Source: Laspinema palackyanum D2c (GTDB lineage Bacteria > Cyanobacteriota > Cyanobacteriia > Cyanobacteriales > Laspinemataceae). From it: a DNA stretch of 64,000 bases. The position numbers were made by a program, and so were the translations under genes. Within the stretch, counting starts at the first letter, position 1; each line of letters starts with the position of its first letter. Positions 8,317 to 16,547 of this stretch are shown piece by piece. The stretch is taken from positions 62,001-126,000 of the forward strand of contig NZ_JAMXFD010000012.1 in the NCBI RefSeq assembly GCF_025370875.1, in the 5' to 3' direction. A model generated the notes under the pieces. The model worked only from the letters and a program-made list of their open reading frames with translations. It had not been told where the DNA came from and ran no database searches.

Positions 8317-10557
8317 TTACAGAAACATGGCAATCGGATTTAACTGTTCTTCCGTTAGGGGTTGACCCAAGTCTCCTATATGCACGGGGACTTCATAGAG
8401 GCGACCGGGAGCAAATCGGGCCCAAAAGTGCCGCATCCCTGGAACAATGGTTTTAACGACATGGAGTCCAGTATCGGGTCGGGTTTGGTCTAACACCAGA
8501 AGAGATAATCCTTTTGAGCGCACGATTTCCCCGCAGGTGATGACATCGGCATATAAATCCTGACTGGAGAGGGAAGCATAATCCGATCGCCTTTTCTGCG
8601 GTAAGCTCGGATCCGGAGTCAGATAGGACTGATTCTCCGTGGTGGCTAGGGTCAACCACTCCAGCACTTCCCGGTCTTCGATGCGATGATCTGGGGTTTC
8701 TGCAATCAGGGTGGGTAAAAACTGATTGAGTTCGGTCAAGGCTCGCAGAATCCCTATTTGCGGATCAAAATGTGCTCCGAATGCCAGAATCACCTTTGAC
8801 CCCGGTTGATCCCGGCGTGCCGAAATCGCAGCGAAAGTGGGGATATTAAAATCACTGGTGATATCTAGGACCCACAGACTGCGATCGCGGCTGTGGTAAT
8901 AGTCTAAAAGGGTCTGAAAGTAAGGTTCATCAAAGCTGGCGAGGTCTACTGCTGGTTTCTTGAGTCGATTGTACCACCACAGGGCGACGCTATCTCGCTC
9001 TACCAATTCCATAAATCCTTGCAATATTGCTTCTTCTTTGCTATTTCCCGCCGCACAGCCGTTAGAATCACCCCGAGCAAAGGTGGCGTGATGTTGACGG
9101 GAATAACCGTAGAAGCAATAGGCAGTGGGGAGATAACGGGGTTCGGACTCGGTTAAAGACCAGACTGGAGTCCAGTCAATCTCTTGGGTTTCATCGAAGG
9201 GTTCGGGAACCCAGTTGAAGCGGGTTTGTTGAGCATTCAGGCGATCGCGTTCTTGATACTGGCGATCGCTAAACAGCATACAAGCGTTGGGGTGAATAGC
9301 AGTTTCCAAATCTTGATACCGGGCGCGGATCCGGGCTTCATCCCCTTGAAAAACACCGGAATACCGCTCGATCGCCTCACATAAGGCGCTGGTTTTAGCT
9401 TGAATCTCCAATTTCCCCTTACCACCGGCTAGGGTCCGCAACCCTTGCCGGAGAAAATAGAGGTTATTATCGGCTAGGGCAAAGTTATGATTCGCAATAT
9501 AAGAATGCAGGGGTGACTGGTCATCTCCAGCAATCAACGAGGGTTGCAAGCTGCTAATCATGCCGGTAATCGGACTGATGTGATGCGCTAATTTCTGATA
9601 GGTTTCCTCGGGAGAGCAACTGCGATGTCCGCCATCCTCCGTAAAGGTTTTGGGGCGAGTTTGCAATTGGGGGGGCACTGACTGCTGTTTGGCAACCCAG
9701 TCAGGGTTCCCACAGGCGGGACATTGGGGCCGTTGGAGGAGGGGATGGTGCTGTTTTGCTAAGGTGAGGGCGTTGAGGGTAATCACCTCACCTTGTAGGA
9801 CTGGGGGGCGATCGCAGACAATCCATTGAGCAATTGCTGTAGCAGCGACGGCAAAAGCCATTTGCACCGTGGAAGGCAAGGCCAAAAATCCGGGAGCAAA
9901 AGGACCACAACGCCCTTTCTCTTCCAGATAGGTTTCTAGTTGGCGATGTCCCCGTAATCGATGAGCTAGACAGTGCCAGCATCCCGTCTGTTTGGGGATA
10001 AAAATCGGGCCGATCCACAGTTCCTTTCCCAAAGGTTTGAGCAACAGCCAAGGACGGTTAGCAGTGAGAGCCTTTTGGCTATAGGTTTCCAGTTCCGGAC
10101 GGAGGTAATCATCGGTGATCACCACTGCGCGATCGCCATCCTCCCCGATTCGCACACCGATTGCTTCCAGACTTGCTTGTAAGGGTGCGGTATCCAGGTT
10201 GGCGATGGGGATCAGCGACACCGTAGTTGCTTCCAACCGTTGGACTACAGTTCGTGAATTTATCCCGAGTCCATCCCAAAATGCTGCTTGCTGGGGTGTC
10301 AGGAGTGCAGGTTCATCCACAAGATGCCCGCCATCGCGTAACCGTTGGAGAATATAAAAGACTTCCGCAATGGATAAATGTCCATCCAGATGCTTGATAA
10401 TTTCCGTTTCCGTATATTGCCCATCCAGCAGGGGGGCAATCTGGATATATGCCTCACCCCCCAACAGAAATTGTCCGGTTTCGGACAGCAAAAATACCCC
10501 TTCCGAGGGGATTATTTCATACCGATAACCGGCTTTAAACTGGGGGCGAGGAATCAT
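8317..10557 (-). CDS. Fused RiPP leader-binding (E1/ThiF-like) and YcaO cyclodehydratase, TOMM type
   Basis: A 746-residue fusion typical of thiazole/oxazole-modified microcin (TOMM) systems. Residues 1-90 look like a winged-helix leader-recognition region. Residues ~105-290 are an E1-like scaffold with a zinc tetracysteine site (CWHC 193-196, CPAC 279-282). From ~335 the YcaO domain begins, with the ATP/Mg residues in SALCEAIERY (391-400) and EEAILQGFMELVERD. YcaO enzymes use ATP to cyclodehydrate backbone amides at Cys, Ser or Thr into azolines. The C-terminus (ending LNPIAMFL) lacks the PxPxP tail of many azoline-forming YcaOs. Two candidate precursor peptides lie immediately upstream on the same strand. 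No McbC-type dehydrogenase, protease or exporter is visible nearby. Domain identity is strong; the product is unknown. Confidence 0.88.
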   Translation of the reverse strand: MIPRPQFKAGYRYEIIPSEGVFLLSETGQFLLGGEAYIQIAPLLDGQYTETEIIKHLDGHLSIAEVFYILQRLRDGGHLVDEPALLTPQQAAFWDGLGINSRTVVQRLEATTVSLIPIANLDTAPLQASLEAIGVRIGEDGDRAVVITDDYLRPELETYSQKALTANRPWLLLKPLGKELWIGPIFIPKQTGCWHCLAHRLRGHRQLETYLEEKGRCGPFAPGFLALPSTVQMAFAVAATAIAQWIVCDRPPVLQGEVITLNALTLAKQHHPLLQRPQCPACGNPDWVAKQQSVPPQLQTRPKTFTEDGGHRSCSPEETYQKLAHHISPITGMISSLQPSLIAGDDQSPLHSYIANHNFALADNNLYFLRQGLRTLAGGKGKLEIQAKTSALCEAIERYSGVFQGDEARIRARYQDLETAIHPNACMLFSDRQYQERDRLNAQQTRFNWVPEPFDETQEIDWTPVWSLTESEPRYLPTAYCFYGYSRQHHATFARGDSNGCAAGNSKEEAILQGFMELVERDSVALWWYNRLKKPAVDLASFDEPYFQTLLDYYHSRDRSLWVLDITSDFNIPTFAAISARRDQPGSKVILAFGAHFDPQIGILRALTELNQFLPTLIAETPDHRIEDREVLEWLTLATTENQSYLTPDPSLPQKRRSDYASLSSQDLYADVITCGEIVRSKGLSLLVLDQTRPDTGLHVVKTIVPGMRHFWARFAPGRLYEVPVHIGDLGQPLTEEQLNPIAMFL

Positions 10558-10682
10558 AGGTTCGTCAGTGACTTCTGATGGATTGGGTCAAGGTTTGGAT
10601 GCCATCGGGTTAAACGACCTCAGACCGGATGTAAGCATCCCGCATCTGCCAGTTAAACAGGAGACCATCTGTTTTAAAGGCT

Positions 10683-10997
10683 TTAAATGGTCAAGTAAGG
10701 AATAACGTGAGTCTGTTTTCCGCTCAGAATATCATTGATTTCTGTTTCCTTCATCGCCGTAGGACAAGGAGGGATCTCAAAGAACCGCTTGAATCGGACT
10801 TTTTGAAACAACTCAATGATTCCTAGTCGAGTAGCGTTGTTTTCATCCTCTACATTATGGGAGTTGAGAAAATCTTCAATTGCCTTGCGAGGATGTAACT
10901 CAAACTCATTTTTAAAGGTTTCGTTAGTCCAAGCATAGGCAACTATTCTTGCCCATTCTTCTAAGGAAATGTATTCTTCGGAAATTTCTAGGGACAT
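10683..10997 (-). CDS. NHLP-type RiPP precursor peptide, core ending PYLTI
   Basis: A 104-residue peptide with a nitrile-hydratase-alpha-like leader: EEWARIVAYAWTNETFKN followed by HPRKAIEDF, then an EIPPCP segment and a C-terminal ILSG motif (90-93) resembling the double-Gly-type cleavage site of such leaders. The putative core after SG is 11 residues, KQTHVIPYLTI, with two Thr as possible cyclisation sites. It shares leader, IPPxP, SG and PY features with the neighbouring 93-residue precursor. An AGAGGA-like Shine-Dalgarno (AGAGGA) precedes the ATG by about 7 nt. It lies 125 bp upstream of the cyclodehydratase gene on the same strand. The RiPP role is inferred from leader type and context; the exact cleavage point is a guess. 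Confidence 0.75.
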   Translation of the reverse strand: MSLEISEEYISLEEWARIVAYAWTNETFKNEFELHPRKAIEDFLNSHNVEDENNATRLGIIELFQKVRFKRFFEIPPCPTAMKETEINDILSGKQTHVIPYLTI

Positions 10998-11097
10998 CTA
11001 ATTTTCCTCTAAATTTAAACGAACTTTCTCCAACCCCTTCTTCACTGCGACGCCCTACTCATCATGAGGTAAGCCAGTTCCCGCGTTAGATTTTTGA

Positions 11098-11379
11098 CTA
11101 ACAAAGACAGGTATAAGGCAGTGCAATTGCCGGTTCATCACCGCTGGCAATGGCTTGTATATTCGGAATATCCCCTGGATTGGGTGGAATTCGCAGCACA
11201 CGAACCTGGGTCATATCTTCTGGAAAAGCACCCGGGGGAAATTTGTCCTTAAACTTTTCTATGGCTACACGGGGATGTTTTTCAAACTCATCTTTAAATT
11301 CGGTATCTTTCCAACATAAAGCCATGATCAACCCCCATTGCAAGGAGGTTAAATATTGCGGTTCCGTTTGGTTTTCCAT
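11098..11379 (-). CDS. NHLP-type RiPP precursor peptide, core ending PYTCLC
   Basis: A 93-residue peptide whose leader (LQWGLIMALCWKDTEFKDEF, then HPRVAIEKF) matches the nitrile-hydratase-leader pattern, with RIPPNP at 63-68 and AIASG at 76-80. The putative core after SG is 13 residues, DEPAIALPYTCLC, with Thr90, Cys91 and Cys93 as plausible azoline sites. It is first in the apparent operon, 100 bp before the second precursor. A sigma70-like promoter lies about 150 bp upstream. No clear Shine-Dalgarno precedes the ATG. It could alternatively be a stand-alone small NHase-like protein, but its place beside a YcaO cyclodehydratase makes a precursor the best explanation. Confidence 0.77.
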   Translation of the reverse strand: MENQTEPQYLTSLQWGLIMALCWKDTEFKDEFEKHPRVAIEKFKDKFPPGAFPEDMTQVRVLRIPPNPGDIPNIQAIASGDEPAIALPYTCLC

Positions 11380-11525
11380 GTTGAGTTAGGTCATAATAAG
11401 TGGTTAGACTGGCATGATTAATTAATCTTCATCCATTCTCGGCCTTGAACACTCTAGTCTGCGTTACAGAACAGGATGTTGACAAGGGAAGCACACTTAG
11501 ATTCTGGGTTCATAATGATAGGTTA

Positions 11526-11562
11526 GCCGTGATTATATACGGAGTCAAGAGCAAAAGGTCAA
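11526..11562 (-). promoter_or_regulatory. Candidate sigma70-type promoter of the RiPP operon
   Basis: On the minus strand TTGACC (11562-11557) is followed after 17 nt by TATATA (11539-11534), itself part of TATATAAT. Transcription would start near 11526, giving a 5' leader of about 147 nt before the first precursor. This is a motif match only. Confidence 0.45.
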
Positions 11563-12054
11563 TTTAATTTTTATTAAGGTTGATTGACAAAGACAGTCAT
11601 CTGTTGTAAGGCACTTAAAACCAAGGGACCTCGGTCTTATAGGGTAAAACTTCAGGCGTAGGATTCAGGATTTGTAACCATTTAGGGGATTGCCAAAAAT
11701 AAATCATAAAACGTTCGTAGTGACTCCTTGATGGAGTCTTCTTTAAAGAAACCCCTAAAGGGGGGACGTTGAACGTTTGGAGGTTTTTTTTGAGTTCCCT
11801 TAGCTATCCTAGGGTCAGCCCAGGCAAACAACAATTTATTCCCCTGTTTAATCCAAGATTGAGCCGCTAAGGTGAGAGAGAGTGTCCCCGTTAAATTCAG
11901 GTTCCGCCGAATACGACGATAAGAACCGTTTTGCTTGCTCTCGGGAATGATAATTCGTCCCGAGGACTTCCCCTCCCCATCAACCCGGGACAAATGACCC
12001 ATGACCAATGACATAAAAAATGATAAAATCAGATGAACGGTTCACGAGGTTAGC
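11563..12054. other. Intergenic region between the RiPP operon and the Uma2 gene, with a dispersed repeat
   Basis: No convincing gene. At 11711-11780 there is a copy of the dispersed GTTCGTAGTGACTCC...CTTTAAAG family seen also at 16332-16523, 43127-43190 and 43905-43970. A 110-codon minus-strand frame crosses this repeat and is judged spurious. Confidence 0.6.
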
Positions 12055-12624
12055 ATGGGCGATCGCCAACTCAACAGTTACACCCTTCCTTCCCCTGATT
12101 TAGCACCGGAGAACGGTCTGTCTTACCCCTTTACCTCGGATCAGACTCCCGGATCGCAGCAATCTCCCACTCAGGAACGGGTTACCCAAACTCTCTCTCA
12201 GCTTTTAATCCAGCACCTGCGTGGTACGAATGCTGTTGTTTCTCTTCATCCGAGGCCGGTTTATATTGAAGCCGCATCTGCCTACTGTTATCCTGATTTA
12301 ATGGTCAGCCATGACCCTCGGGATTTAGATCGCCCCCACGGACGCGATGGGGTGATTCAATATCCCTGTTTGATTATCGAGGTGATATCTCACTCGGGTT
12401 CTGCCGGTGAGAAACTGGGTCAATTTGAGCAGTATCGTCAAATTGAGACTTTAGAGGAATATGTTTGGCTTGATCCCACTCAACCTCAACTGAATTGTTG
12501 GCGTCAAATTGAACCGGGAGTTTGGGAAATCTATCGCTATGAACCCGGGGATGATGTTTATTTGGATAGCCTAAGTTTTCTAATCGAAATTGAGGCTATT
12601 TATAACCGGGCCCTGATTTCATGA
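12055..12624 (+). CDS. Uma2-family (DUF820) PD-(D/E)XK nuclease-like protein
   Basis: A 189-residue protein of the Uma2 family, which is strongly expanded in cyanobacteria and has a restriction-endonuclease-like fold. Core residues visible are the Asp of YPDLMV and the Glu of CLIIEVIS, followed by the characteristic EKLGQFEQYRQIETLEEYVW helix-strand and a WLDP motif. The cellular role of the family is not established, although it is often treated as a putative endonuclease linked to mobile DNA. It stands alone on the plus strand between two minus-strand operons and ends 20 bp from the convergent cheW. The N-terminal ~40 residues are poorly conserved-looking, so a later start cannot be excluded. 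Confidence 0.82.
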   Translation: MGDRQLNSYTLPSPDLAPENGLSYPFTSDQTPGSQQSPTQERVTQTLSQLLIQHLRGTNAVVSLHPRPVYIEAASAYCYPDLMVSHDPRDLDRPHGRDGVIQYPCLIIEVISHSGSAGEKLGQFEQYRQIETLEEYVWLDPTQPQLNCWRQIEPGVWEIYRYEPGDDVYLDSLSFLIEIEAIYNRALIS

Positions 12625-12644
12625 GGTCATTCCTCAAACCCGTC

Positions 12645-13139
12645 TCAATCCAGGAGTTTATCCAAGTTCAGATAGAAGGCGACGGTACCGGCATCGGTGG
12701 TAATAATTTTTTCCACGGCTGCCGGTGCCGTATTTTTACTGTCCTTGCCTTGTCGATAGGAGATGGGAACTTCTGCAAAGTGATCTTCAGGAATATCTAA
12801 AATGGCGGGTAAATCTTGGAGGGGAATGCCGATACGATCGCCGTTGGTGAGGGTGCAGACAATTAAATAAGACCGTTCCTCCTGAGAATCCTTTGGGGTG
12901 ACAAATAGCCTGGATAGATCTAATAGGGTAATCAAATCTGCATCAATTTTAACGAGGCTGCGGCCCCCTTCGAGAGTCCCCTGGGGGGTGAATTCGGTGA
13001 GGACACGCTGCACCCGTTCGATGGCGATCGCGTATGTTTCCCCTGCGACTTCAAAGAGAACGAGTTTGCGCGCGGGAGTGCGCTGAATGGTGGTCTTTTT
13101 ATTGTGGAATCGGCGGCTGTACTTGGAGGGTGAAAACAT
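12645..13139 (-). CDS. cheW: CheW-like coupling protein (end of chemotaxis operon)
   Basis: A 164-residue protein with one CheW domain: RKLVLFEVAGETYAIAIERV opens the first SH3-like lobe, and LITLLDLSRLF plus YLIVCTLTNGDRIGIPLQDL form the rest. A basic N-terminal tail of about 24 residues precedes the domain. CheW proteins link receptors to CheA in the signalling array. It is the last gene of the minus-strand chemotaxis cluster, about 250 bp downstream of cheA, the gap being partly filled by a GAGTGCGAGCATCTTGCTCGC repeat. Being the second CheW of the cluster, it may serve one receptor specifically; that is inference. Confidence 0.88.
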   Translation of the reverse strand: MFSPSKYSRRFHNKKTTIQRTPARKLVLFEVAGETYAIAIERVQRVLTEFTPQGTLEGGRSLVKIDADLITLLDLSRLFVTPKDSQEERSYLIVCTLTNGDRIGIPLQDLPAILDIPEDHFAEVPISYRQGKDSKNTAPAAVEKIITTDAGTVAFYLNLDKLLD

Positions 13140-13394
13140 AGCAGGGATGCTCCATTAGGGAAGAGTGGATTGAGAACAATTATAAGACTTAGGACGGGAT
13201 GAAATATAGAGATTCTTAGTCAGGTAAGGTACAGATCCGATGGTGAGGATATGGACTTTGGAGTGCGAGCATCTTGCTCGCTATTTTTATAGCAAACTGA
13301 TTTAGAGGCGCTATATCCTGCTTACGAAGGCAGAGAACGACAGCAAATCGGGAGGTTGAACGAAGAGAACGACTGAATTTGGGGCGTTGAACTG

Positions 13395-16244
13395 TTATAG
13401 GGTGGCTCCGACTAATTGAGCGATCGCATCTAATAATTGACGTTCATTATAAGGTTTGGTAAAGTATTGAACGGCACCCAATTCCATTGCCCGTTGACGA
13501 TGTTTTGCACCGCTGCGGGAGGTCAACATCGCCACGGGAATGGTTGAAAATTGGGGATTTTCTTTGACTGCGGCGAGGAATTCAAACCCATCCATGCGGG
13601 GCATTTCAATATCTGCAATGATTAAAGCACATTTTAACCCCTGATGCAATTGTTCCAGAGCATCTTGACCATCTTTGGCCTGGGCGACGCGATAGCGAGC
13701 GCGAGTGAGGGTTAACGAGAGCATTTGGCGAATGGTATAAGAGTCATCAATCACTAGAATTTGGGGTTGAGAAGGCAGGGGGGGAAGCAGGGGGACGGGG
13801 CTGCGAGTGCCTAGGGGCAGGAAATGATTTCGTCCCAGGGTTTCATTTTGAATAACCACGGCTTTTTGGAGGTGAGGATGGAGTTGTCCAATTAAGTCAT
13901 CCACATCGAGAATGTTGACGACTTCCCCATCGCCGAGAATGGTGCAACCGAGGATGCCGTTGGGTTTTGATAAGGGTTGGGGGAGGGGTTTAACCACGAG
14001 TTCCTGTTGTCCGACGAGGCGATCGACGACGATCGCCAGAATTCCCTCACTTGAGCTTAAAACCAGGACCGGCATATAGTCTTCCCCAACCGGAATCGGA
14101 GAAGGAACATCCACAGAGGACTCGTTGTAATGGAGTAAATGATTCAAGGGAACCAATCGAATATACTCGTCCCGCCACCGTAACATCGGTTGATGCATCG
14201 CCATCTGGATTTCACTGGCGTTAACGTGCAGAATCTCTTCTACGGCATCCAGGGGTAAGGCGAGGGTATGATGTTCGATCCGGACTAATAAGGCATCGGA
14301 AATCGAGAGCATCAAGGGGAGTTTAATGATAAAGGTAGTTCCCCGACCGATGCGAGAGTCTACTTTAACCGTGCCTCGCACTTGGCGCAGGTTGCTTCGC
14401 ACAATATCTAAGCCTACCCCACGTCCTGATAAATCAGTGACCTCACGTTTGGTACTGAATCCGGACCAAAATAGGAAGTCGTAAAGTTCGTTGAGAGAGA
14501 GTTCTAGGGATTGTTCTTCGGAGACGAGACTTAATTCAACCAGACGGGAACGAATGGTTTCGGGGTCGATGCCTTGGCCGTCATCAGAGATGGTGATGAT
14601 GGTTTGTCCCCCTTGATGGCGCGCTTCGATTTCGATTTGGCCGTTGGGGGGTTTACCGGATGCTTTGCGGTCTTCCGGGGATTCGATGCCGTGGTCGAAG
14701 GCATTTCGCACTAGATGGACCAGGGGGTCGCGCAAGGCGTGTAATAAGCTTTCATCGATTTTGGTATCTCGTCCGATGAGGAGGAGGTTGACATCTTTAT
14801 GATAAGTGCGAGACATATCGCGGATGGCGCGAGGCAGGTGGTCTACGGCGCGACTGAAACTGACGACGCGCAACTGCATGACTTGAGACCGGAGGCGATC
14901 GCAAATTCGTCGGAGGCGATCGGTACTCCGGTCCAGATTGAGGGCTACTTCGTCGATTTTGGCACTGGAGTGGGCGATCGCCTGGGTGGTTTCGATGGTT
15001 TCTCGGGCTGTATCATGAAACTCCGTATAATGATCCATTTCTAGGGCGTCGAAACCCAGGGGATGAGCGGGACTTCGACCCTGATGGCTTTTTTCTCCGG
15101 CAAGACGGTCATATTCTTCCCGCAGTTGTACCCCAAATTGATTCAAATCGCGGATGTGCCGTCTCAGACGTTTGACTTCCCCGCGCAGTTGAGTTTCCTG
15201 CACTTCTAAATGGGTGCGACTGATCACTAATTCTCCCACGAGGTCCACCAGTTCAGTGAGGCGATCGAGTTCCACCCGGATGGTGGGTTTGACTCCGGAT
15301 TCACTGGGGGAGGAAGTCGGGAGTAGGGAGGGGTCGGCAGGAGGCGCACTCGGGGGACTGTCCGAGGGGAGGATCTCCGTGGGAGAAGGGACTGGAGAAA
15401 TTGCTACATCCGGGTTAGGATGGGGAATATCCATCGGTTGTAAGACGATGGGTAATTCTTGTAATACTTGTTCCCGGAGGGTTTCTAAATTTTGGGCAAT
15501 TATCCAGCCCACTTTCTTCAGGTCTTCTCCGGATAAATTGGGGGTATCCACAGCGGTCCGCAGAGATTCGGCAATTTCCCCCAGTTCCGGGACTTCCAAC
15601 ATACCGGCTAATCCCGAAAGCTGATAATAAATTTCATTAAAAACCTGATAAGATTTCTCTAAATTGTCCTCTTGCATTTGCGAGAGTTCAGTTTCTAGTC
15701 GGTTAAAGATGGGGGGTAAATCTTGTTTAAAAATGGTCTGAATTACCCCGGTATTGGCGGGATGTTTTTGCATCCATTCGGCGGGTTCTTTTAATCCACC
15801 ACATTCGGCTTCTAACTCTTCTTTGATGAGGGCGATCGCCTCCAAATCCGCCTGGAAATCTTTCGGGTCTTCTGTTTGCTTTTCCCGGACTAATGCCGTA
15901 GATTGGGCGGTGAGTTTTTTTAATAAGTCAACCCCTTGGAGGAGTTGAGTAATGGAACGGCTACTTAGGGGAGTATCTTCCGGGCGATCGCGCAAAATTG
16001 CAAAACAATCTTCTATCCGGTGTGCGGCAGTCGAAAGCGACTGAAAACCAAACATCAACGCCGAACCCTTAATCGAATGGGCGGCCCGAAACATTTCCTT
16101 AATGGTGCTTTTTCGCGCTTCTGCGGTCTCAATTTGTTCCATCGCCAACAACTGAGTTTCTAACGCCTGTAAAAACTCATCGGTTTCCGCGATAAATGCC
16201 CCCAGAAGTTCTTGAATATCGTTAAAGTCCATTAATGATGACAT
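13395..16244 (-). CDS. cheA: Hybrid chemotaxis histidine kinase CheA with C-terminal receiver
   Basis: A 949-residue kinase. Residues ~1-110 are an Hpt domain with the phospho-His in AAHSIKGSA; a second helical Hpt-like segment (~170-265) and a Pro/Ser-rich linker follow. Then come the dimerisation helices, the ATPase domain with N box LVHLVRNAFDHGIE and G boxes DDGQGID and GRGVGLD, a CheW-like regulatory domain, and a receiver (~825-945) with Asp in IIADIEMPRMDG and Lys in YFTKPY. Such CheA-REC hybrids occur in cyanobacterial phototaxis/pilus (Pix/Pil-like) operons. It lies directly downstream of two MCP genes and upstream of cheW. No separate cheY is in this operon, so the fused receiver may be a phosphate sink or the output. 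Separate receivers are encoded at 28567 and 55125. Confidence 0.93.
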   Translation of the reverse strand: MSSLMDFNDIQELLGAFIAETDEFLQALETQLLAMEQIETAEARKSTIKEMFRAAHSIKGSALMFGFQSLSTAAHRIEDCFAILRDRPEDTPLSSRSITQLLQGVDLLKKLTAQSTALVREKQTEDPKDFQADLEAIALIKEELEAECGGLKEPAEWMQKHPANTGVIQTIFKQDLPPIFNRLETELSQMQEDNLEKSYQVFNEIYYQLSGLAGMLEVPELGEIAESLRTAVDTPNLSGEDLKKVGWIIAQNLETLREQVLQELPIVLQPMDIPHPNPDVAISPVPSPTEILPSDSPPSAPPADPSLLPTSSPSESGVKPTIRVELDRLTELVDLVGELVISRTHLEVQETQLRGEVKRLRRHIRDLNQFGVQLREEYDRLAGEKSHQGRSPAHPLGFDALEMDHYTEFHDTARETIETTQAIAHSSAKIDEVALNLDRSTDRLRRICDRLRSQVMQLRVVSFSRAVDHLPRAIRDMSRTYHKDVNLLLIGRDTKIDESLLHALRDPLVHLVRNAFDHGIESPEDRKASGKPPNGQIEIEARHQGGQTIITISDDGQGIDPETIRSRLVELSLVSEEQSLELSLNELYDFLFWSGFSTKREVTDLSGRGVGLDIVRSNLRQVRGTVKVDSRIGRGTTFIIKLPLMLSISDALLVRIEHHTLALPLDAVEEILHVNASEIQMAMHQPMLRWRDEYIRLVPLNHLLHYNESSVDVPSPIPVGEDYMPVLVLSSSEGILAIVVDRLVGQQELVVKPLPQPLSKPNGILGCTILGDGEVVNILDVDDLIGQLHPHLQKAVVIQNETLGRNHFLPLGTRSPVPLLPPLPSQPQILVIDDSYTIRQMLSLTLTRARYRVAQAKDGQDALEQLHQGLKCALIIADIEMPRMDGFEFLAAVKENPQFSTIPVAMLTSRSGAKHRQRAMELGAVQYFTKPYNERQLLDAIAQLVGATL

Positions 16245-16331
16245 GGTGGTTCAGAGTAGAAGTGTCCGTGACCAAATTCGATGAAACCGCACGCAGGTTC
16301 AACGCTTCCTGTGTCCCGATTCGTTGACTAT

Positions 16332-16523
16332 CAGTTTGTAGTAACCCCTTCATGGGTTATTTTAAGATAACTCAATCAAAGAGTCACTCCCAACAGTTTG
16401 TAGTAACCCCTTCATGGGTTATTTTAAGATAACTCAATCAAAGAGTCACTACCAACAGTTTGTAGTAACCCCTTCAAGGGTTATTTTAAGATAACTCAAT
16501 CAAAGAGTCACTACCAACAGTTT
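16332..16523. repeat. Three tandem 62-bp repeats plus a 6-bp partial
   Basis: Units begin with CAGTTTGTAGTAACCCC at 16332, 16394 and 16456, with a final CAGTTT at 16518; they differ at only a few positions. Each contains the small palindrome AACCCCTTCATGGGTT. They fill the MCP-cheA gap. Unlike CRISPR, there is no variable spacer. Confidence 0.95.
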
Positions 16524-16547
16524 AAGAATTTTAGCGTTTTAAATTCC

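Noticed and set aside
11682-12014. 110-codon minus-strand frame
   Set aside because: It runs across a dispersed repeat, has no recognisable domain or ribosome-binding site and looks like translated non-coding DNA.
16332-16523. Possible CRISPR array
   Set aside because: The 62-bp units are directly adjacent with no unique spacers, are partly palindromic and have no cas genes nearby.
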